NCBI RefSeq assembly: GCF_030345695.1
Contig: NZ_JAUASV010000002.1
Span: 1-64,000, forward strand
DNA: 64,000 nucleotides
Source: Galbitalea sp. SE-J8
GTDB taxonomy: Bacteria; Actinomycetota; Actinomycetes; Actinomycetales; Microbacteriaceae
Direction: 5' to 3'
In this document: positions 5,857 through 15,284 of the stretch, one piece after another
Numbering within the stretch: the first letter of the stretch is position 1
How the letters are laid out: every line of letters begins with the position of its first letter
Translations under genes and position numbers: made by a program
The notes under the pieces: model-generated
Databases searched by the model: none
What the model saw: the letters and a program-made list of their open reading frames with translations, nothing else
Told to the model about the DNA's origin: nothing

Positions 5857-8426
5857 GCCGGCTGCTCCTCGAGCACGATCTCCGACACCGACACGTCGTC
5901 GGCGACCACGAAGGTCGGGTCGGCGACGCGTCCGACGGCGGCGAGGTCGGCGATGCCCTCCTCGAGCAGGGCGGGGCCGGCGATCGTCGCCGAGGTGACG
6001 GGCGTCCTCTGGCTCGCCTTGGCATCCGTCTTCGCCCGGCGGATGCCGATGAGCGCCTCGCTCACGAGCGGCAGCAGGCCGCGCGGAACCCGGTCCGGGT
6101 GCACGACCGGCCACTCGGCGGTGTGCACGCTGCCCTCGTGCGTCCAGCTCCACACCTCCTCGGTCGCGAACGGCAGGAACGGCGCGAGCAGGCGCACGAG
6201 CACGTCGAGCGCCTCGCGCAGCGCGAGCACCGCGGATGCCTGACCCGCGCCCGCCCCGTACGCGCGCTCCTTGACGAGCTCGAGGTAGTCGTCGCAGAAC
6301 GTCCAGAAGAACTGCTCGGTCACCTCGAGCGCACGTGCGTGGTCGAACGCCTCGAACGCCGCGGTCGCCTGCTCGACGACGCGGTTCAGCTCCGCGAGCA
6401 TGTCGAGGTCGAGCGGCTCGGACACGCGCCCGCCGACAGGCTCGGGGAACGACCCGTCGACGGGCTCAGGGAACGACAGCACGAACTTCGCGGCGTTGAG
6501 CACCTTGATCGCCAGGCGGCGGCCGATCTTCATCTGCTTCGGGTTCTGCGGGTCGAAGGCCGCATCCGTGCCGAGGCGGCTCGACGCGGCCCAGTAGCGC
6601 ACCGCATCCGAGCCGTGCTCGTCGAGCATCGCGGACGGCGTGACGACGTTGCCCTTCGACTTCGACATCTTCTTGCGGTCGGGGTCGACGATGAAGCCCG
6701 AGACGCCGGCGTTCTCCCACGGCACGGTGCCGTGCTCGAGCTCGGCGCGCAGCGCGGTCGTGAACAGCCAGGTGCGGATGATGTCCTGGCCCTGGCTGCG
6801 CAGCGAGTAGGGGAACACGAGGTCGAACAGCTCGGGGTCGGTCTCCCAGCCGCCCGCGATCTGCGGTGTGAGCGACGACGTCGCCCAGGTGTCCATGATG
6901 TCGACCTCGCCGACGAAGCGGATGCCGCGGTCGGCCTCCGAGTAGCCGTCCGGCACGTCGGACGACGGGTCGATCGGCAGCGCCGACTCGGGCGGCACGA
7001 TGACCGCGCCGCGTTCGCCGTTCTCATCGAGCTCGTACCAGACCGGGATCGGCACGCCGAAGAAGCGCTGGCGCGAGATGAGCCAGTCGCCGGAGAGACC
7101 GTTCACCCAGTTCTCGTAGCGCACGCGCATGAAGTCGGGGTGGAACGCGATCTCCTGCCCGCGCTGCAGCAGCCGGTCGCGCAGCTCGGGGTCGCGCGCG
7201 CCGTTGACGACGTACCACTGGCGCGTCGAGATGATCTCGAGCGGCTTGTCGCCCTTCTCGAAGAACTTCACGGGGTGCTGGATCGGACGGATGTCGCCGA
7301 CGAGCTCGCCCGACTCGCGCAGCAGCTCGACGATGCGCGCCTTCGCGCTGAACACCGTCTTGCCGGCGAGCTCGGCGTAGCGGGACTTCGCCTCGTCGGT
7401 CACGAGCGCGTCGGGGGCGTCGGCCACGATCCGGCCGTCGGCGCCGATGATGGTGCGGTTCGGCAGGTCGAGCTCGCGCCACCAGATCACGTCGGTGACG
7501 TCGCCGAACGTGCAGATCATGGCGATGCCGGAGCCCTTGTCGATCTGCGCGAGCCGGTGCGCCACGACCGGCACCTCGACGTCGAAGAGCGGCGTGCGCA
7601 CGGTGGTGCCGAACAGGTGCTGGTAGCGCTCGTCGTCCGGGTGGGCGACGAGGGCGACGCACGCCGGCAGCAGCTCGGGGCGCGTGGTCTGGATCACGAC
7701 ATCCGTGCCATCGGGACGGTGGAAGGCGACGCCGTGGTACGCGCCGGGCACCTCCTTGTCCTCGAGCTCGGCCTGGGCCACCGCGGTGCGGAACGTGATG
7801 TCCCACAGCGTGGGCGCATCCGCCTGGTACGCCTCGCCGCGGGCGAGATTGCGCAGGAACGCGCGCTGCGCCGTCGCCTGAGCGTGGTCGCCGATCGTGC
7901 GGTAGGTCTGCGACCAGTCGACGGAGAGGCCGAGCTTGCGCCAGACGTCTTCGAACTGCTTCTCGTCCTCGACGGTCAGGCGCTCGCACAGCTCGATGAA
8001 GTTGCGGCGCGAGATCGGCAGCTGGTCGGCGGCTTTCGAGCTCTTGTTGTCGCCGCCCTCGAACGGCGGCGTGAAGTCGGGGTCGTACGGCAGCGACGGG
8101 TCGCAGCGCACGCCGTAGTAGTTCTGCACGCGACGCTCGGTCGGCAGGCCGTTGTCATCCCAGCCCATCGGGAAGAACAGGTTCTTGCCCCGCATCCGCT
8201 GGTAGCGCGCGACGAGGTCCATGTGGGTGTAGCTGAACACGTGGCCGATGTGCAGCGAGCCGGATGCCGTGGGCGGAGGCGTGTCGACGCTGAACACGCT
8301 CGCCCGGGTGGCGTTCTCGCGGTCGAACCGGTAGCTGCCGCGGGCCTCCCAGGCCTCGCCCCACTTCGACTCGAGCCCTTCGAGGGCGGGACGCTCGGGC
8401 AGGTTCGCGGGCGTGGTCGTGGACAT
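5853..8426 (-). CDS. valS: Valine-tRNA ligase
   Basis: Class I aminoacyl-tRNA synthetase charging tRNA-Val; 857 aa. The HIGH signature is SLHIGH at residues 57-62 and KMSKS is at 586-590. The segment WDDNGLPTERRV is characteristic of the archaeal/rickettsial-like ValS form rather than the E. coli form, and the long C-terminal coiled coil of the E. coli type is absent. Residues about 650-668 contain a duplicated piece (FPEPVDG, then FPEPVGG) encoded by two copies of a dispersed repeat at 6424-6478; this falls in the loop that opens the anticodon-binding domain. ATG 8424-8426 has GGAGA about 7 nt upstream. It leads an operon with the GNAT and 88-aa genes and diverges from ileS. Confidence 0.97.
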   Translation of the reverse strand: MSTTTPANLPERPALEGLESKWGEAWEARGSYRFDRENATRASVFSVDTPPPTASGSLHIGHVFSYTHMDLVARYQRMRGKNLFFPMGWDDNGLPTERRVQNYYGVRCDPSLPYDPDFTPPFEGGDNKSSKAADQLPISRRNFIELCERLTVEDEKQFEDVWRKLGLSVDWSQTYRTIGDHAQATAQRAFLRNLARGEAYQADAPTLWDITFRTAVAQAELEDKEVPGAYHGVAFHRPDGTDVVIQTTRPELLPACVALVAHPDDERYQHLFGTTVRTPLFDVEVPVVAHRLAQIDKGSGIAMICTFGDVTDVIWWRELDLPNRTIIGADGRIVADAPDALVTDEAKSRYAELAGKTVFSAKARIVELLRESGELVGDIRPIQHPVKFFEKGDKPLEIISTRQWYVVNGARDPELRDRLLQRGQEIAFHPDFMRVRYENWVNGLSGDWLISRQRFFGVPIPVWYELDENGERGAVIVPPESALPIDPSSDVPDGYSEADRGIRFVGEVDIMDTWATSSLTPQIAGGWETDPELFDLVFPYSLRSQGQDIIRTWLFTTALRAELEHGTVPWENAGVSGFIVDPDRKKMSKSKGNVVTPSAMLDEHGSDAVRYWAASSRLGTDAAFDPQNPKQMKIGRRLAIKVLNAAKFVLSFPEPVDGSFPEPVGGRVSEPLDLDMLAELNRVVEQATAAFEAFDHARALEVTEQFFWTFCDDYLELVKERAYGAGAGQASAVLALREALDVLVRLLAPFLPFATEEVWSWTHEGSVHTAEWPVVHPDRVPRGLLPLVSEALIGIRRAKTDAKASQRTPVTSATIAGPALLEEGIADLAAVGRVADPTFVVADDVSVSEIVLEEQPA
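6424..6478 (-). repeat. In-frame dispersed repeat, two copies inside valS
   Basis: Two adjacent copies of a GAGCC(T/C)GTCG(A/G)CGG repeat encode FPEPVDG and FPEPVGG. They are in frame and leave valS open. The repeat is related to the copy at 5200-5219. Confidence 0.65.
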
Positions 8427-8498
8427 GCGGCGGTCTCCGGTTCGCTATGTGCGGCACCGAGTCAGTGGAAAGGTGCCTGAGTGTGGGATGTGGCATCC

Positions 8499-8504
8499 AT
8501 GCTA
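8499..8504 (-). promoter_or_regulatory. Candidate -10 element for valS
   Basis: On the minus strand TAGCAT is placed about 70 nt upstream of the valS ATG and just outside the large inverted repeat at 8518-8581. No convincing -35 is seen. The intervening leader shows no T-box motif, unlike ileS. Confidence 0.35.
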
Positions 8505-8517
8505 CGTCGCGCGCCCT

Positions 8518-8581
8518 CGCTGAGGGGGCGCAATCCGTCGTTCTGGGGCGCCCCATTCCAGCGATCTGCGCCCCCTCAGCG
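8518..8581. repeat. 64-bp inverted repeat between divergent valS and ileS
   Basis: A perfect 15-bp inverted repeat (CGCTGAGGGGGCGCA at 8518-8532; complement at 8567-8581) encloses a second palindrome, GGGGCGCCCC (8545-8554). It could form a cruciform or a strong RNA hairpin. It lies upstream of both synthetase promoters, so it is not a terminator of either. The arm CTGAGGGGGCG recurs near 33218, which hints at another dispersed repeat. Confidence 0.75.
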
Positions 8582-8624
8582 CTCGTGGTGCCCGGGATGC
8601 GGGCATCGTCGGCGCCCGAGCGCG

Positions 8625-8827
8625 TACACTCGTCGCACAGACATCGATCCGGCCATCACCGGGGAGTCGCGGGAAGAACAGCGTGCGAGCGCCCAGTAGA
8701 ACCCGCCGGGGCGGCCCGTCATCGCCGGCAACGAGCGGTCGTGCTCGCTGGTCGAGGGGAGCGCGAGCGCCCGTCCCGAACCGGCGGATGCGGCAAGCGA
8801 GGTGGTACCGCGGCATCCGTCGTCCTC
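8625..8827 (+). ncRNA. T-box leader of ileS (isoleucine-responsive), with -10 box
   Basis: A -10 element TACACT (8625-8630) is followed by a short specifier hairpin holding the Ile codon ATC (8655-8657) in GGCCATCACCGGGGAG and the flanking GGGAAGAAC. The T-box proper is GAGGTGGTACCGCGG (8799-8813); its TGGT (8803-8806) can pair with the ACCA end of uncharged tRNA-Ile. GAGG (8799-8802) can pair with CCTC (8824-8827); otherwise CCTC can pair with the GGAG before ileS. There is no terminator, so control is probably translational, as described for actinobacterial ileS T-boxes with a very short stem I. The linker contains a fragment matching one arm of the palindromic repeat (8749-8768). Confidence 0.88.
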
Positions 8828-8862
8828 GTGCAGCAGACAGCGCACTGATGGAGACGGAGAAG

Positions 8863-11800
8863 ATGGCGTACCCCCTGAACGGTCGTGAGGTTCTGCCGAG
8901 CCCGCGGTTCCCGGACATCGAGCAGGGCATCCTCGCCTTCTGGAAGGGCGACGGCACCTTCCAGGCATCCGTCGATCAGCGCGACGGATGCCCCGAGTGG
9001 GTGTTCTACGACGGCCCGCCGTTCGCCAACGGGCTGCCGCACTACGGGCACCTGCTCACGGGGTACGCGAAGGACCTGTTCCCGCGATACCAGACCATGC
9101 GCGGCAAGCAGGTGCACCGCCGCTTCGGCTGGGACACCCACGGACTGCCCGCGGAGCTCGAGGCGATGCGCCAGCTCGGCATCACGACGACCGACGAGAT
9201 CGAGCAGATGGGCATCGCCGCCTTCAACGCGAAGGCCCGCGAGTCGGTGCTCGAGTACACCCAGGAGTGGCAGGACTACGTCACCCGCCAGGCACGCTGG
9301 GTCGACTTCGAGAACGACTACAAGACGCTCGACCCGACATTCATGGAGAGCGTCATCTGGGCGTTCAAGACGCTGTGGGACCGGGGCCTCGCCTACGAGG
9401 GCTTCCGCGTGCTGCCGTACTGCTGGAACGACGAGACCCCGCTCTCCAACCACGAGCTGCGGATGGACGACGACGTCTACCAGCCGCGTCAGGACCAGTC
9501 CGTCACGGTGACGTTCCCGCTCGTGGGGGAGAAGGCCGAGGCGCTCGGCCTCACCGCCGTGCGCGCGCTCGCCTGGACGACGACGCCGTGGACCCTGCCC
9601 ACGAACGCCGCCCTCGCGGTCGGCCCCGGCATCCGCTACGTCGTCGTGCCGTCGGGGCCGCTCGGCGCGGGCGACGGCGCAGCCGACGGCGTCGCCGAGT
9701 ACCTGCTCGCCGCCGACACGCTCGCCGCGTACGCCAAAGACCTCGGGTACGCCGACGCCGCGGGGGCGCTCGCCGCGGTCACGCGCGAGGTCACGGGCGC
9801 CGAGCTCGGCGGCATCCACTACGACCGGCTGTGGGACTACTACGTCGACCCGCAGTACGGCAACGAGAACGCCTGGCGGATCCTCGTCGCCGACTACGTC
9901 GCGACCGGCGAGGGCACGGGCATCGTGCACCAGGCGCCCGCCTACGGCGAGGACGACCAGATCGTCTGCGCCGCGGCCGGCATCCCGACCGTGCTCTCGC
10001 TCGACGCGAAGGGCCGGTTCACGAGCGCTGTCCCGGATGTCGCCGGCCAGCTCTGGAGCGACGCGAACAAGCCGCTCACGCAGATGCTGCGCGCCGAGGG
10101 CCGTCTGCTGCGCGTCGCGAGCTACGAGCACAGCTATCCGCACTGCTGGCGCTGCCGCAAGCCGCTCATCTACAAGGCGGTCTCGAGCTGGTTCGTCAGG
10201 GTGACCGAGTTCAAGGACCGGATGGCGCAGCTCAACGAGCAGATCACCTGGGTGCCCGAGAACGTCAAGCACGGCCAGTTCGGCAAGTGGGTCGACAACG
10301 CGCGCGACTGGTCGATCAGTCGCAACCGCTACTTCGGCTCGCCGATCCCGGTGTGGAAGAGCGACGACCCGGCATACCCGCGCATCGACGTCTACGGCTC
10401 GTTCGCCGAGCTCGAGGCCGATTTCGGGCGCCTGCCGCTCGACGAGAACGGTGAGCCGAACCTGCACCGGCCGTACATCGACGAGCTGACCCGCCCGAAC
10501 CCCGACGACCCGACCGGGCGATCCACGATGCGGCGCATCAGCGACGTCTTCGACGTCTGGTTCGACTCCGGGTCGATGCCCTACGCGCAGGTGCACTATC
10601 CGTTCGAGAACGCCGACTGGTTCCAGACGCACAACCCGGCCGACTTCATCGTCGAGTACATCGGGCAGACGCGCGGCTGGTTCTACGTCATGCACGTGCT
10701 CGCGACGGCGCTCTTCGACCGGCCGGCGTTCGCGAACGTGATCAGCCACGGCATCGTGCTCGGCTCCGACGGGCAGAAGATGTCGAAGAGCTTGCGCAAC
10801 TACCCGGACGTCTCGGAGGTCTTCGACCGGGACGGCGCGGATGCGATGCGCTGGTTCCTCATGTCGTCGTCCGTCATCCGGGGCGGCAACCTCGTCGTCA
10901 CTGAGGAGGGCATCCGCGAGGGCGTCCGGCAGTTCCTGCTGCCGCTGTGGTCGACCTACTACTTCTTCACGCTGTATGCGAATGCCGCGTCTGGTCCGGT
11001 GGTGGCGCCGGTGGTGGCCCCGGTGGTCCAGGAGCGCGCGACGCAGTCGCTCGGGTCTGGTCCGGTGGTGGCCCCGGTGGTCGAGGAGCGCGCGACGCAG
11101 TCGCTCGCGTCTCGAGACCACGACGCCGGCTACACCGCGCAGTGGCGCACCGACTCGACGAACGTGCTCGACCGCTACCTGCTCGCGAAGACCCGGGAGC
11201 TCGTGTTCGCCGTGCAGCAGCACCTCGACGCGCTCGACTCGCCGCTCGCGGCCCAGGCCCTGCGCGACTTCGCCGACGTGCTCACCAACTGGTACGTGCG
11301 GCGCAGCCGCAATCGGTTCTGGGAGGGCACCGACTCGGCAGCCTTCGACACGCTGTACACCGTGCTCGAGACGGTCACGCGCGTCGCGGCCCCGCTCGCA
11401 CCGCTCGTCGCCGAGGAGATCTGGCAGGGGCTCACCGGCGGCCGCAGCGTGCACCTGACCGACTGGCCGGATGCCGCCGCCTTCCCCGAGGACCACGCCC
11501 TCGTCGCGACGATGGACCGCATCCGCGAGATCGCGTCGTCGGGCCTCGCGCTGCGCAAGGCGCGCAAGCTGCGCGTGCGCCTGCCGCTCGCGCAGCTCAC
11601 GGTCGTCACGGAGTCGCCCGAGGCACTCGCGGAGTTCGCGGGCATCCTGCGCGACGAGCTCAACGTCAAGCGGGTGTCGTTCGTCGAACTCGTCGACTCG
11701 TCGGCCGAGGAGTTCGGCATCACCCGCAAGCTCACCGTCAACGCGCGAGCGCTCGGGCCGCGCATCGGCCGGCAGGTGCAGCAGGTCATCCAGGCGTCGA

Positions 11801-12291
11801 AGTCGGGCGACTGGACGGTCGACGGCGAGACCGTGACGGCGGGCGGTGTCGCCCTCGAGCCGGGCGAGTACGAGCTCGAGCTGCACTCCGACGCGGATGC
11901 CGCCGCGATCGCATTCCTGAGCGGCGCCGGCTTCGTCGTGCTCGACACCGAGACCACGCCGGAGCTCGAGGCCGAGGGGCTCGCGCGCGACGTCATCCGT
12001 GCCGTGCAGGACACCCGCAAGGCGGCCGGGCTCGAGGTGAGCGACCGCATCCGTCTCGTCATCCGCGGCTCGTCGGATTCGGATGTCGCGGCGCTCGCGG
12101 CGTTCGGCGAGACCATCGCCGCGGATACGCTCGCGGTCGAGCTCGACATCGATGCGACCGACGATCCGGCGCTCGACGCCGCCACGGGCAGCGCGACCGG
12201 CTCGCAGCGGGCTACCCTCGCGGCGGGCGCCTACGCGAACGCGGGCGTGCTCGTGATCGACGTGTGGAAGACGGGCGGGACCGATGTCTGA
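8863..12291 (+). CDS. ileS: Isoleucine-tRNA ligase, eukaryote-like type, with repeat-derived insertion
   Basis: Class I synthetase charging tRNA-Ile; 1142 aa. The HIGH equivalent is HYGH at residues 60-63 and KMSKS is at 639-643, followed by LRNYPDV, which marks the eukaryote-like IleS2 branch common in actinobacteria and associated with mupirocin tolerance. Start ATG 8863 ([10 protein letters not shown]) is preferred to ATG 8848, because GGAG at 8850-8853 is correctly placed only for 8863 and is the likely target of the T-box switch. Residues about 710-755 are extra: two tandem copies of PVVAPVV(Q/E)ERATQSL encoded by the palindromic repeat, between YANAA and GYTAQW. Its last eight bases overlap folC. 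Confidence 0.97.
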   Translation: MAYPLNGREVLPSPRFPDIEQGILAFWKGDGTFQASVDQRDGCPEWVFYDGPPFANGLPHYGHLLTGYAKDLFPRYQTMRGKQVHRRFGWDTHGLPAELEAMRQLGITTTDEIEQMGIAAFNAKARESVLEYTQEWQDYVTRQARWVDFENDYKTLDPTFMESVIWAFKTLWDRGLAYEGFRVLPYCWNDETPLSNHELRMDDDVYQPRQDQSVTVTFPLVGEKAEALGLTAVRALAWTTTPWTLPTNAALAVGPGIRYVVVPSGPLGAGDGAADGVAEYLLAADTLAAYAKDLGYADAAGALAAVTREVTGAELGGIHYDRLWDYYVDPQYGNENAWRILVADYVATGEGTGIVHQAPAYGEDDQIVCAAAGIPTVLSLDAKGRFTSAVPDVAGQLWSDANKPLTQMLRAEGRLLRVASYEHSYPHCWRCRKPLIYKAVSSWFVRVTEFKDRMAQLNEQITWVPENVKHGQFGKWVDNARDWSISRNRYFGSPIPVWKSDDPAYPRIDVYGSFAELEADFGRLPLDENGEPNLHRPYIDELTRPNPDDPTGRSTMRRISDVFDVWFDSGSMPYAQVHYPFENADWFQTHNPADFIVEYIGQTRGWFYVMHVLATALFDRPAFANVISHGIVLGSDGQKMSKSLRNYPDVSEVFDRDGADAMRWFLMSSSVIRGGNLVVTEEGIREGVRQFLLPLWSTYYFFTLYANAASGPVVAPVVAPVVQERATQSLGSGPVVAPVVEERATQSLASRDHDAGYTAQWRTDSTNVLDRYLLAKTRELVFAVQQHLDALDSPLAAQALRDFADVLTNWYVRRSRNRFWEGTDSAAFDTLYTVLETVTRVAAPLAPLVAEEIWQGLTGGRSVHLTDWPDAAAFPEDHALVATMDRIREIASSGLALRKARKLRVRLPLAQLTVVTESPEALAEFAGILRDELNVKRVSFVELVDSSAEEFGITRKLTVNARALGPRIGRQVQQVIQASKSGDWTVDGETVTAGGVALEPGEYELELHSDADAAAIAFLSGAGFVVLDTETTPELEAEGLARDVIRAVQDTRKAAGLEVSDRIRLVIRGSSDSDVAALAAFGETIAADTLAVELDIDATDDPALDAATGSATGSQRATLAAGAYANAGVLVIDVWKTGGTDV
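10990..11127 (+). repeat. Palindromic repeat inserted in frame within ileS
   Basis: The insert is 138 bp, encoding 46 residues. It holds two tandem units, each ending in TGGTC(C/G)AGGAGCGCGCGAC and CAGTCGCTCG; the second continues through CGTCTCGAGACCAC, the other end of the intergenic palindrome seen in arrays B-D. Its length is a multiple of three and it has no stop in the ileS frame. Confidence 0.88.
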
Positions 12292-13813
12292 CGATCGCTT
12301 CGACGGGAACGGGTTCGACGGGAACGGGTTCGACGAGAACGACGAGCTGTACGGCATCGACCCGGACCGCGAGGACGAGCCGCGCGATCTCGGCGCGGAG
12401 GGCGTCGGCGACCTGAGCCCGTTCGCGGGCGCGGTGCCCGACGAGCTGGACGAGGACGACGCGGAGTTCCAGCCGCTGGCGGATGCCGTGTTCGGCCAGC
12501 TGCTCGAACGCCTCGGCGAGGGGCAGCCCCAGCCGCGGCTCGAGCCGACGCGTCGAGCGGTCGAACTGCTCGGCGATCCGCACCGGGCGTACCCGATCAT
12601 CCACGTCACCGGCACGAACGGCAAGACGTCGACGAGCCGCATCATCGAGTCGATCCTGCGCGCGTACGGCCTGCGCACCGGCCTCATGACCAGCCCGCAC
12701 CTGCGTCGCGTCAACGAGCGCATCGTCATCGACGGCCGGCCGATCTCGAACCGCTCGCTCGCGGCGACCTGGGACGACATCGAGCCCTACGTGCGGCTCG
12801 TCGACGTCGACCTGCAGGCGGCCGGGGAACCGCGGCTCACCTACTTCGAGGCGCTCACGGTGCTCGCGTTCGCGGCCTTCGCCGACGCGCCGGTCGACGT
12901 CGCCGTCATCGAGGTCGGCCTGGGCGGCGAATGGGACTCCACGAACGTCGCCGACGGCCAGGTCGCGGTGTTCGCGCCGATCGACCTCGACCACACCCAG
13001 CGCCTCGGCTCGACGATCGAGGCGATCGCGCGCACGAAGTCGGGCATCATCAAACCCGCGGCGCGCGTCGTGAGCGCGGTGCAGCGGCCGGAGGCCGAGG
13101 CCGTGCTGCGCGCGGCCGCCGAGCACAACGAGGCGCCGATCGCGATCGAGGGCGAGGGATTCGCCGTCGAGTCGTCGGCGATCGCGGTCGGCGGGCAGCT
13201 GATCAGCGTGCGCGGGCTCGCCGAGACCTATCGCGACCTGTTCCTGCCGCTGTTCGGCGAGCACCAGGCGCACAACGCGGCGCTCGCGATCGCCGCCGTC
13301 GAGTCGTTCCTCGGCGACGGAACGCAGCCGCTCGTCGGCGACCTGCTCGCCGAGGGTCTCGGCGGCGCGACGAGCCCCGGTCGCCTGCAGATCGTCGGCA
13401 CCGAGCCGACGGTCATCGTCGACGCGGCCCACAACCCGCACGGCGCCGCCGCTCTCGCGAGCGCGATCAGCACCGCGTTCGGGTTCAGTGAGCTCGCGAT
13501 CGTCGTCGGCGTGCTCGCCGACAAGGACGCCGCCGGCATCCTCACCGCTCTCGCGGGAATCGCGTCGCGTTTCATCGTGACCCAGTCGACGGATGAGCGG
13601 GCGCTGCCCGCAGCGGACCTCGCGCGGGTCGCGACCGCGACCGGCGTCGACACGGTGAGTGTCCCGGCGCTCGCGGATGCCGTGGCCGCGGCACGCTCGT
13701 GGGCCGCGGAGGGCGAGGGCCGGGGCGTGCTCGTCACCGGCTCGATCACGCTCATCGGCGCCGTGCTCGACCTGGCCGCCGCCGACGGCTGGGCCGTGGG
13801 GAGCGCGACGTGA
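12284..13813 (+). CDS. folC: Bifunctional folylpolyglutamate synthase / dihydrofolate synthase
   Basis: ATP-dependent Mur-ligase-fold enzyme that adds glutamate to dihydropteroate and to folates. It is 509 aa, longer than the usual 430-450 because of an acidic N-terminal extension of about 65 residues with a tandem [11 protein letters not shown] tract (15-bp DNA repeat at 12299-12330). The ATP loop GTNGKTS is near residues 110-116; [23 protein letters not shown] and DAAHNPHG are the other hallmarks. The start ATG 12284 overlaps the end of ileS by eight bases, so translation is coupled. Downstream DUF4233 and ndk complete the cluster. Confidence 0.95.
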   Translation: MSDDRFDGNGFDGNGFDENDELYGIDPDREDEPRDLGAEGVGDLSPFAGAVPDELDEDDAEFQPLADAVFGQLLERLGEGQPQPRLEPTRRAVELLGDPHRAYPIIHVTGTNGKTSTSRIIESILRAYGLRTGLMTSPHLRRVNERIVIDGRPISNRSLAATWDDIEPYVRLVDVDLQAAGEPRLTYFEALTVLAFAAFADAPVDVAVIEVGLGGEWDSTNVADGQVAVFAPIDLDHTQRLGSTIEAIARTKSGIIKPAARVVSAVQRPEAEAVLRAAAEHNEAPIAIEGEGFAVESSAIAVGGQLISVRGLAETYRDLFLPLFGEHQAHNAALAIAAVESFLGDGTQPLVGDLLAEGLGGATSPGRLQIVGTEPTVIVDAAHNPHGAAALASAISTAFGFSELAIVVGVLADKDAAGILTALAGIASRFIVTQSTDERALPAADLARVATATGVDTVSVPALADAVAAARSWAAEGEGRGVLVTGSITLIGAVLDLAAADGWAVGSAT

Positions 13814-14193
13814 GCCCGCGTGCGGCGCGGGTGCGCCGCATCCGTTCGACCACGGAGTCGCTGCTGTCGATCGTGCTCGGGCTCGAGGCGATCCTGGTGT
13901 TCTTCGTGACGCTCGTGGTGTTCGGTCTCAAGGCGCTGCCGGCGCCTGTCGCGTTCGGCGGCGGGGGAGCGCTCATCGTCGTGCTGCTCGCCGGCGCGGC
14001 CGTGGTGCGATGGAGCGCGGGCGTCTGGTCCGGCTGGCTGCTGCAGGCCGTGCTCATCGCGACCGGAGTGCTCGTTCCCCTCATGTACGTCATCGGCGCC
14101 GGGTTCACGGCGATGTACGCGTGGTGCTTCTGGCGCGGCCGGACCATCGACAATGAGAGGGCTGCACTCGCAGCCACCGACCACAAGGAGTGA
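13810..14193 (+). CDS. DUF4233 domain membrane protein
   Basis: A 127-aa integral membrane protein with four hydrophobic segments (about residues 17-40, 45-66, 72-95 and 96-115). Proteins of the DUF4233 family regularly follow folC in actinobacteria, and the position and length fit. The start GTG 13810 overlaps the folC stop (GTGA). The function is unknown. It ends nine bases before ndk, and the ndk ribosome-binding site (AAGGAG, 14185-14190) lies inside its last codons. Confidence 0.85.
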   Translation: MSPRAARVRRIRSTTESLLSIVLGLEAILVFFVTLVVFGLKALPAPVAFGGGGALIVVLLAGAAVVRWSAGVWSGWLLQAVLIATGVLVPLMYVIGAGFTAMYAWCFWRGRTIDNERAALAATDHKE

Positions 14194-14201
14194 AGAACGC
14201 C

Positions 14202-14615
14202 ATGAGCGTGGAAGAGACCCTCGTCCTCATCAAGCCCGACGGGGTGGCCCGCAACCTCACCGGCGAGATCCTCGCCCGGATCGAGTCGAAGGGCTACGAG
14301 CTCGTCGACCTCAAGCTCGTGCAGCCCGAGCGCGCGCTGCTCGAGGAGCACTACGCGGAGCACGCCGGCAAGCCCTTCTTCGAGCCGCTCGTCGAGTTCA
14401 TGCTCTCCGGCCCGATCGTCGCCGCGCGCGTCGCGGGCAATCGCGTGATCGAGGGCTTCCGTTCGCTCTCGGGCACGACGGACCCGACGACGGCCGCGCC
14501 CGGCACGATCCGCGGCGACCTGGGCCGCGACTGGGGTCTCAAGGTGCAGCAGAACCTCGTGCACGGCTCGGATTCGCCGGAGAGCGCCGCGCGCGAGCTC
14601 GCCCTCTGGTTCTGA
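14202..14615 (+). CDS. ndk: Nucleoside diphosphate kinase
   Basis: Transfers the gamma-phosphate of ATP to NDPs through a phosphohistidine; cytosolic. It is 137 aa, the normal size. The catalytic His is H121 in [23 protein letters not shown] at the start and the Kpn-loop region [14 protein letters not shown] are clear. The ATG at 14202 has AAGGAG 11 nt upstream; an in-frame GTG at 14190 lacks a site. It is the last gene of the ileS-folC-DUF4233 run and is directly followed by repeat array B. Confidence 0.97.
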   Translation: MSVEETLVLIKPDGVARNLTGEILARIESKGYELVDLKLVQPERALLEEHYAEHAGKPFFEPLVEFMLSGPIVAARVAGNRVIEGFRSLSGTTDPTTAAPGTIRGDLGRDWGLKVQQNLVHGSDSPESAARELALWF

Positions 14616-14629
14616 CCCGCGGCATCCAC

Positions 14630-14895
14630 GCCCCGCTGGTCGAGGAGCGCGCGACGGAGTCGCTCGCGTCTTGAGACTGCCCTCCCGCTGATCGAAGAGC
14701 GCGCGACGGAGTCGCTCGCGTCTCGAGACCGCCCTCCCGTTGGTCGAGGAGCGCGCGACGGAGTCGCTCGCGTCTCGAGACCACCACGAGTCGCTGCTGC
14801 TAGCGAGTGGTCTCGAGACGCGACCTCGCTGCGCTCGGGCGCTCCTCGACCAGCGGTTGAGCGGGCGTTCCTCGACCGGCGGGCGACGTGTGGAG
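14630..14895. repeat. Palindromic repeat array B
   Basis: Three forward copies (starting near 14637, 14689 and 14740) of a 43-bp imperfect palindrome, from TGGTCGAGGAGCGCGCGAC through GGA to GTCGCTCGCGTCTCGAGAC, then one reversed copy with a different core (14808-14860; GTCTCGAGACGCGACCTCG to CTCCTCGACCAGCGG). Outer arms pair, and the core GCGAC-GGA-GTCGC pairs internally, so each unit can fold alone. The first unit carries small substitutions (CGTCTTGAGAC). No gene is supported in 14616-14962. Confidence 0.92.
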
Positions 14896-14962
14896 AGCCG
14901 GCGGTGTGCACAGATGGTCTGAAGGTCGGCCGCACCGCGAGCGCGTGACGCAGGATTCGTCG

Positions 14963-15262
14963 ATGGCCTGGGTCTACATCCTGCGTTGTCGAGACGGCAG
15001 TTACTACGTGGGGAGCACACGGTCCCTCGAATCGCGCGTCGCGCAGCACCAGTGCGGCGAGGGTGCCGAGTACACCAAGCGACGACTGCCCGTGGAACTC
15101 GTCTTCGCACAGGAGTTCGAGCGCATCGACGAGGCATTCGCGCTCGAGAAACGCGTGCAAGGGTGGTCCAGGGCGAAGCGCGAGGCGCTCATCGACGGAC
15201 GGATGGGCGATCTGCCGCCACTGTCGTCCCGAGCCCGTCGTCGGTCGAGCCTGGACCTCTAG
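14963..15262 (+). CDS. GIY-YIG family nuclease (UPF0213 type)
   Basis: A 99-aa single-domain protein of the GIY-YIG endonuclease superfamily. VYIL (residues 4-7) and YYVGS (14-18) are the paired strands; R27 and E67 match the conserved Arg and Glu, and YTKRRLPVELV and VQGWSRAKREALI are typical of the UPF0213/YhbQ branch. That branch is linked to DNA repair or structure-specific cleavage in other bacteria; the role here is unproven. ATG 14963 (MAWVYILR) is chosen because the family starts there; a GTG at 14945 is possible. The gene lies alone between repeat arrays B and C, which face it from both sides. Confidence 0.9.
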   Translation: MAWVYILRCRDGSYYVGSTRSLESRVAQHQCGEGAEYTKRRLPVELVFAQEFERIDEAFALEKRVQGWSRAKREALIDGRMGDLPPLSSRARRRSSLDL

Positions 15263-15284
15263 CGCGAGGCGCCACCCTCTCCGC

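Noticed and set aside
5826-8480. Plus-strand ORF of 884 codons over valS
   Set aside because: A shadow of valS with no motif; the minus strand carries HIGH and KMSKS.
8719-12780. Minus-strand ORF of 1353 codons across ileS
   Set aside because: It mirrors the ileS reading frame in a G+C-rich gene, has a compositionally extreme Arg/Val/Glu content and no domain; ileS on the plus strand is certain.
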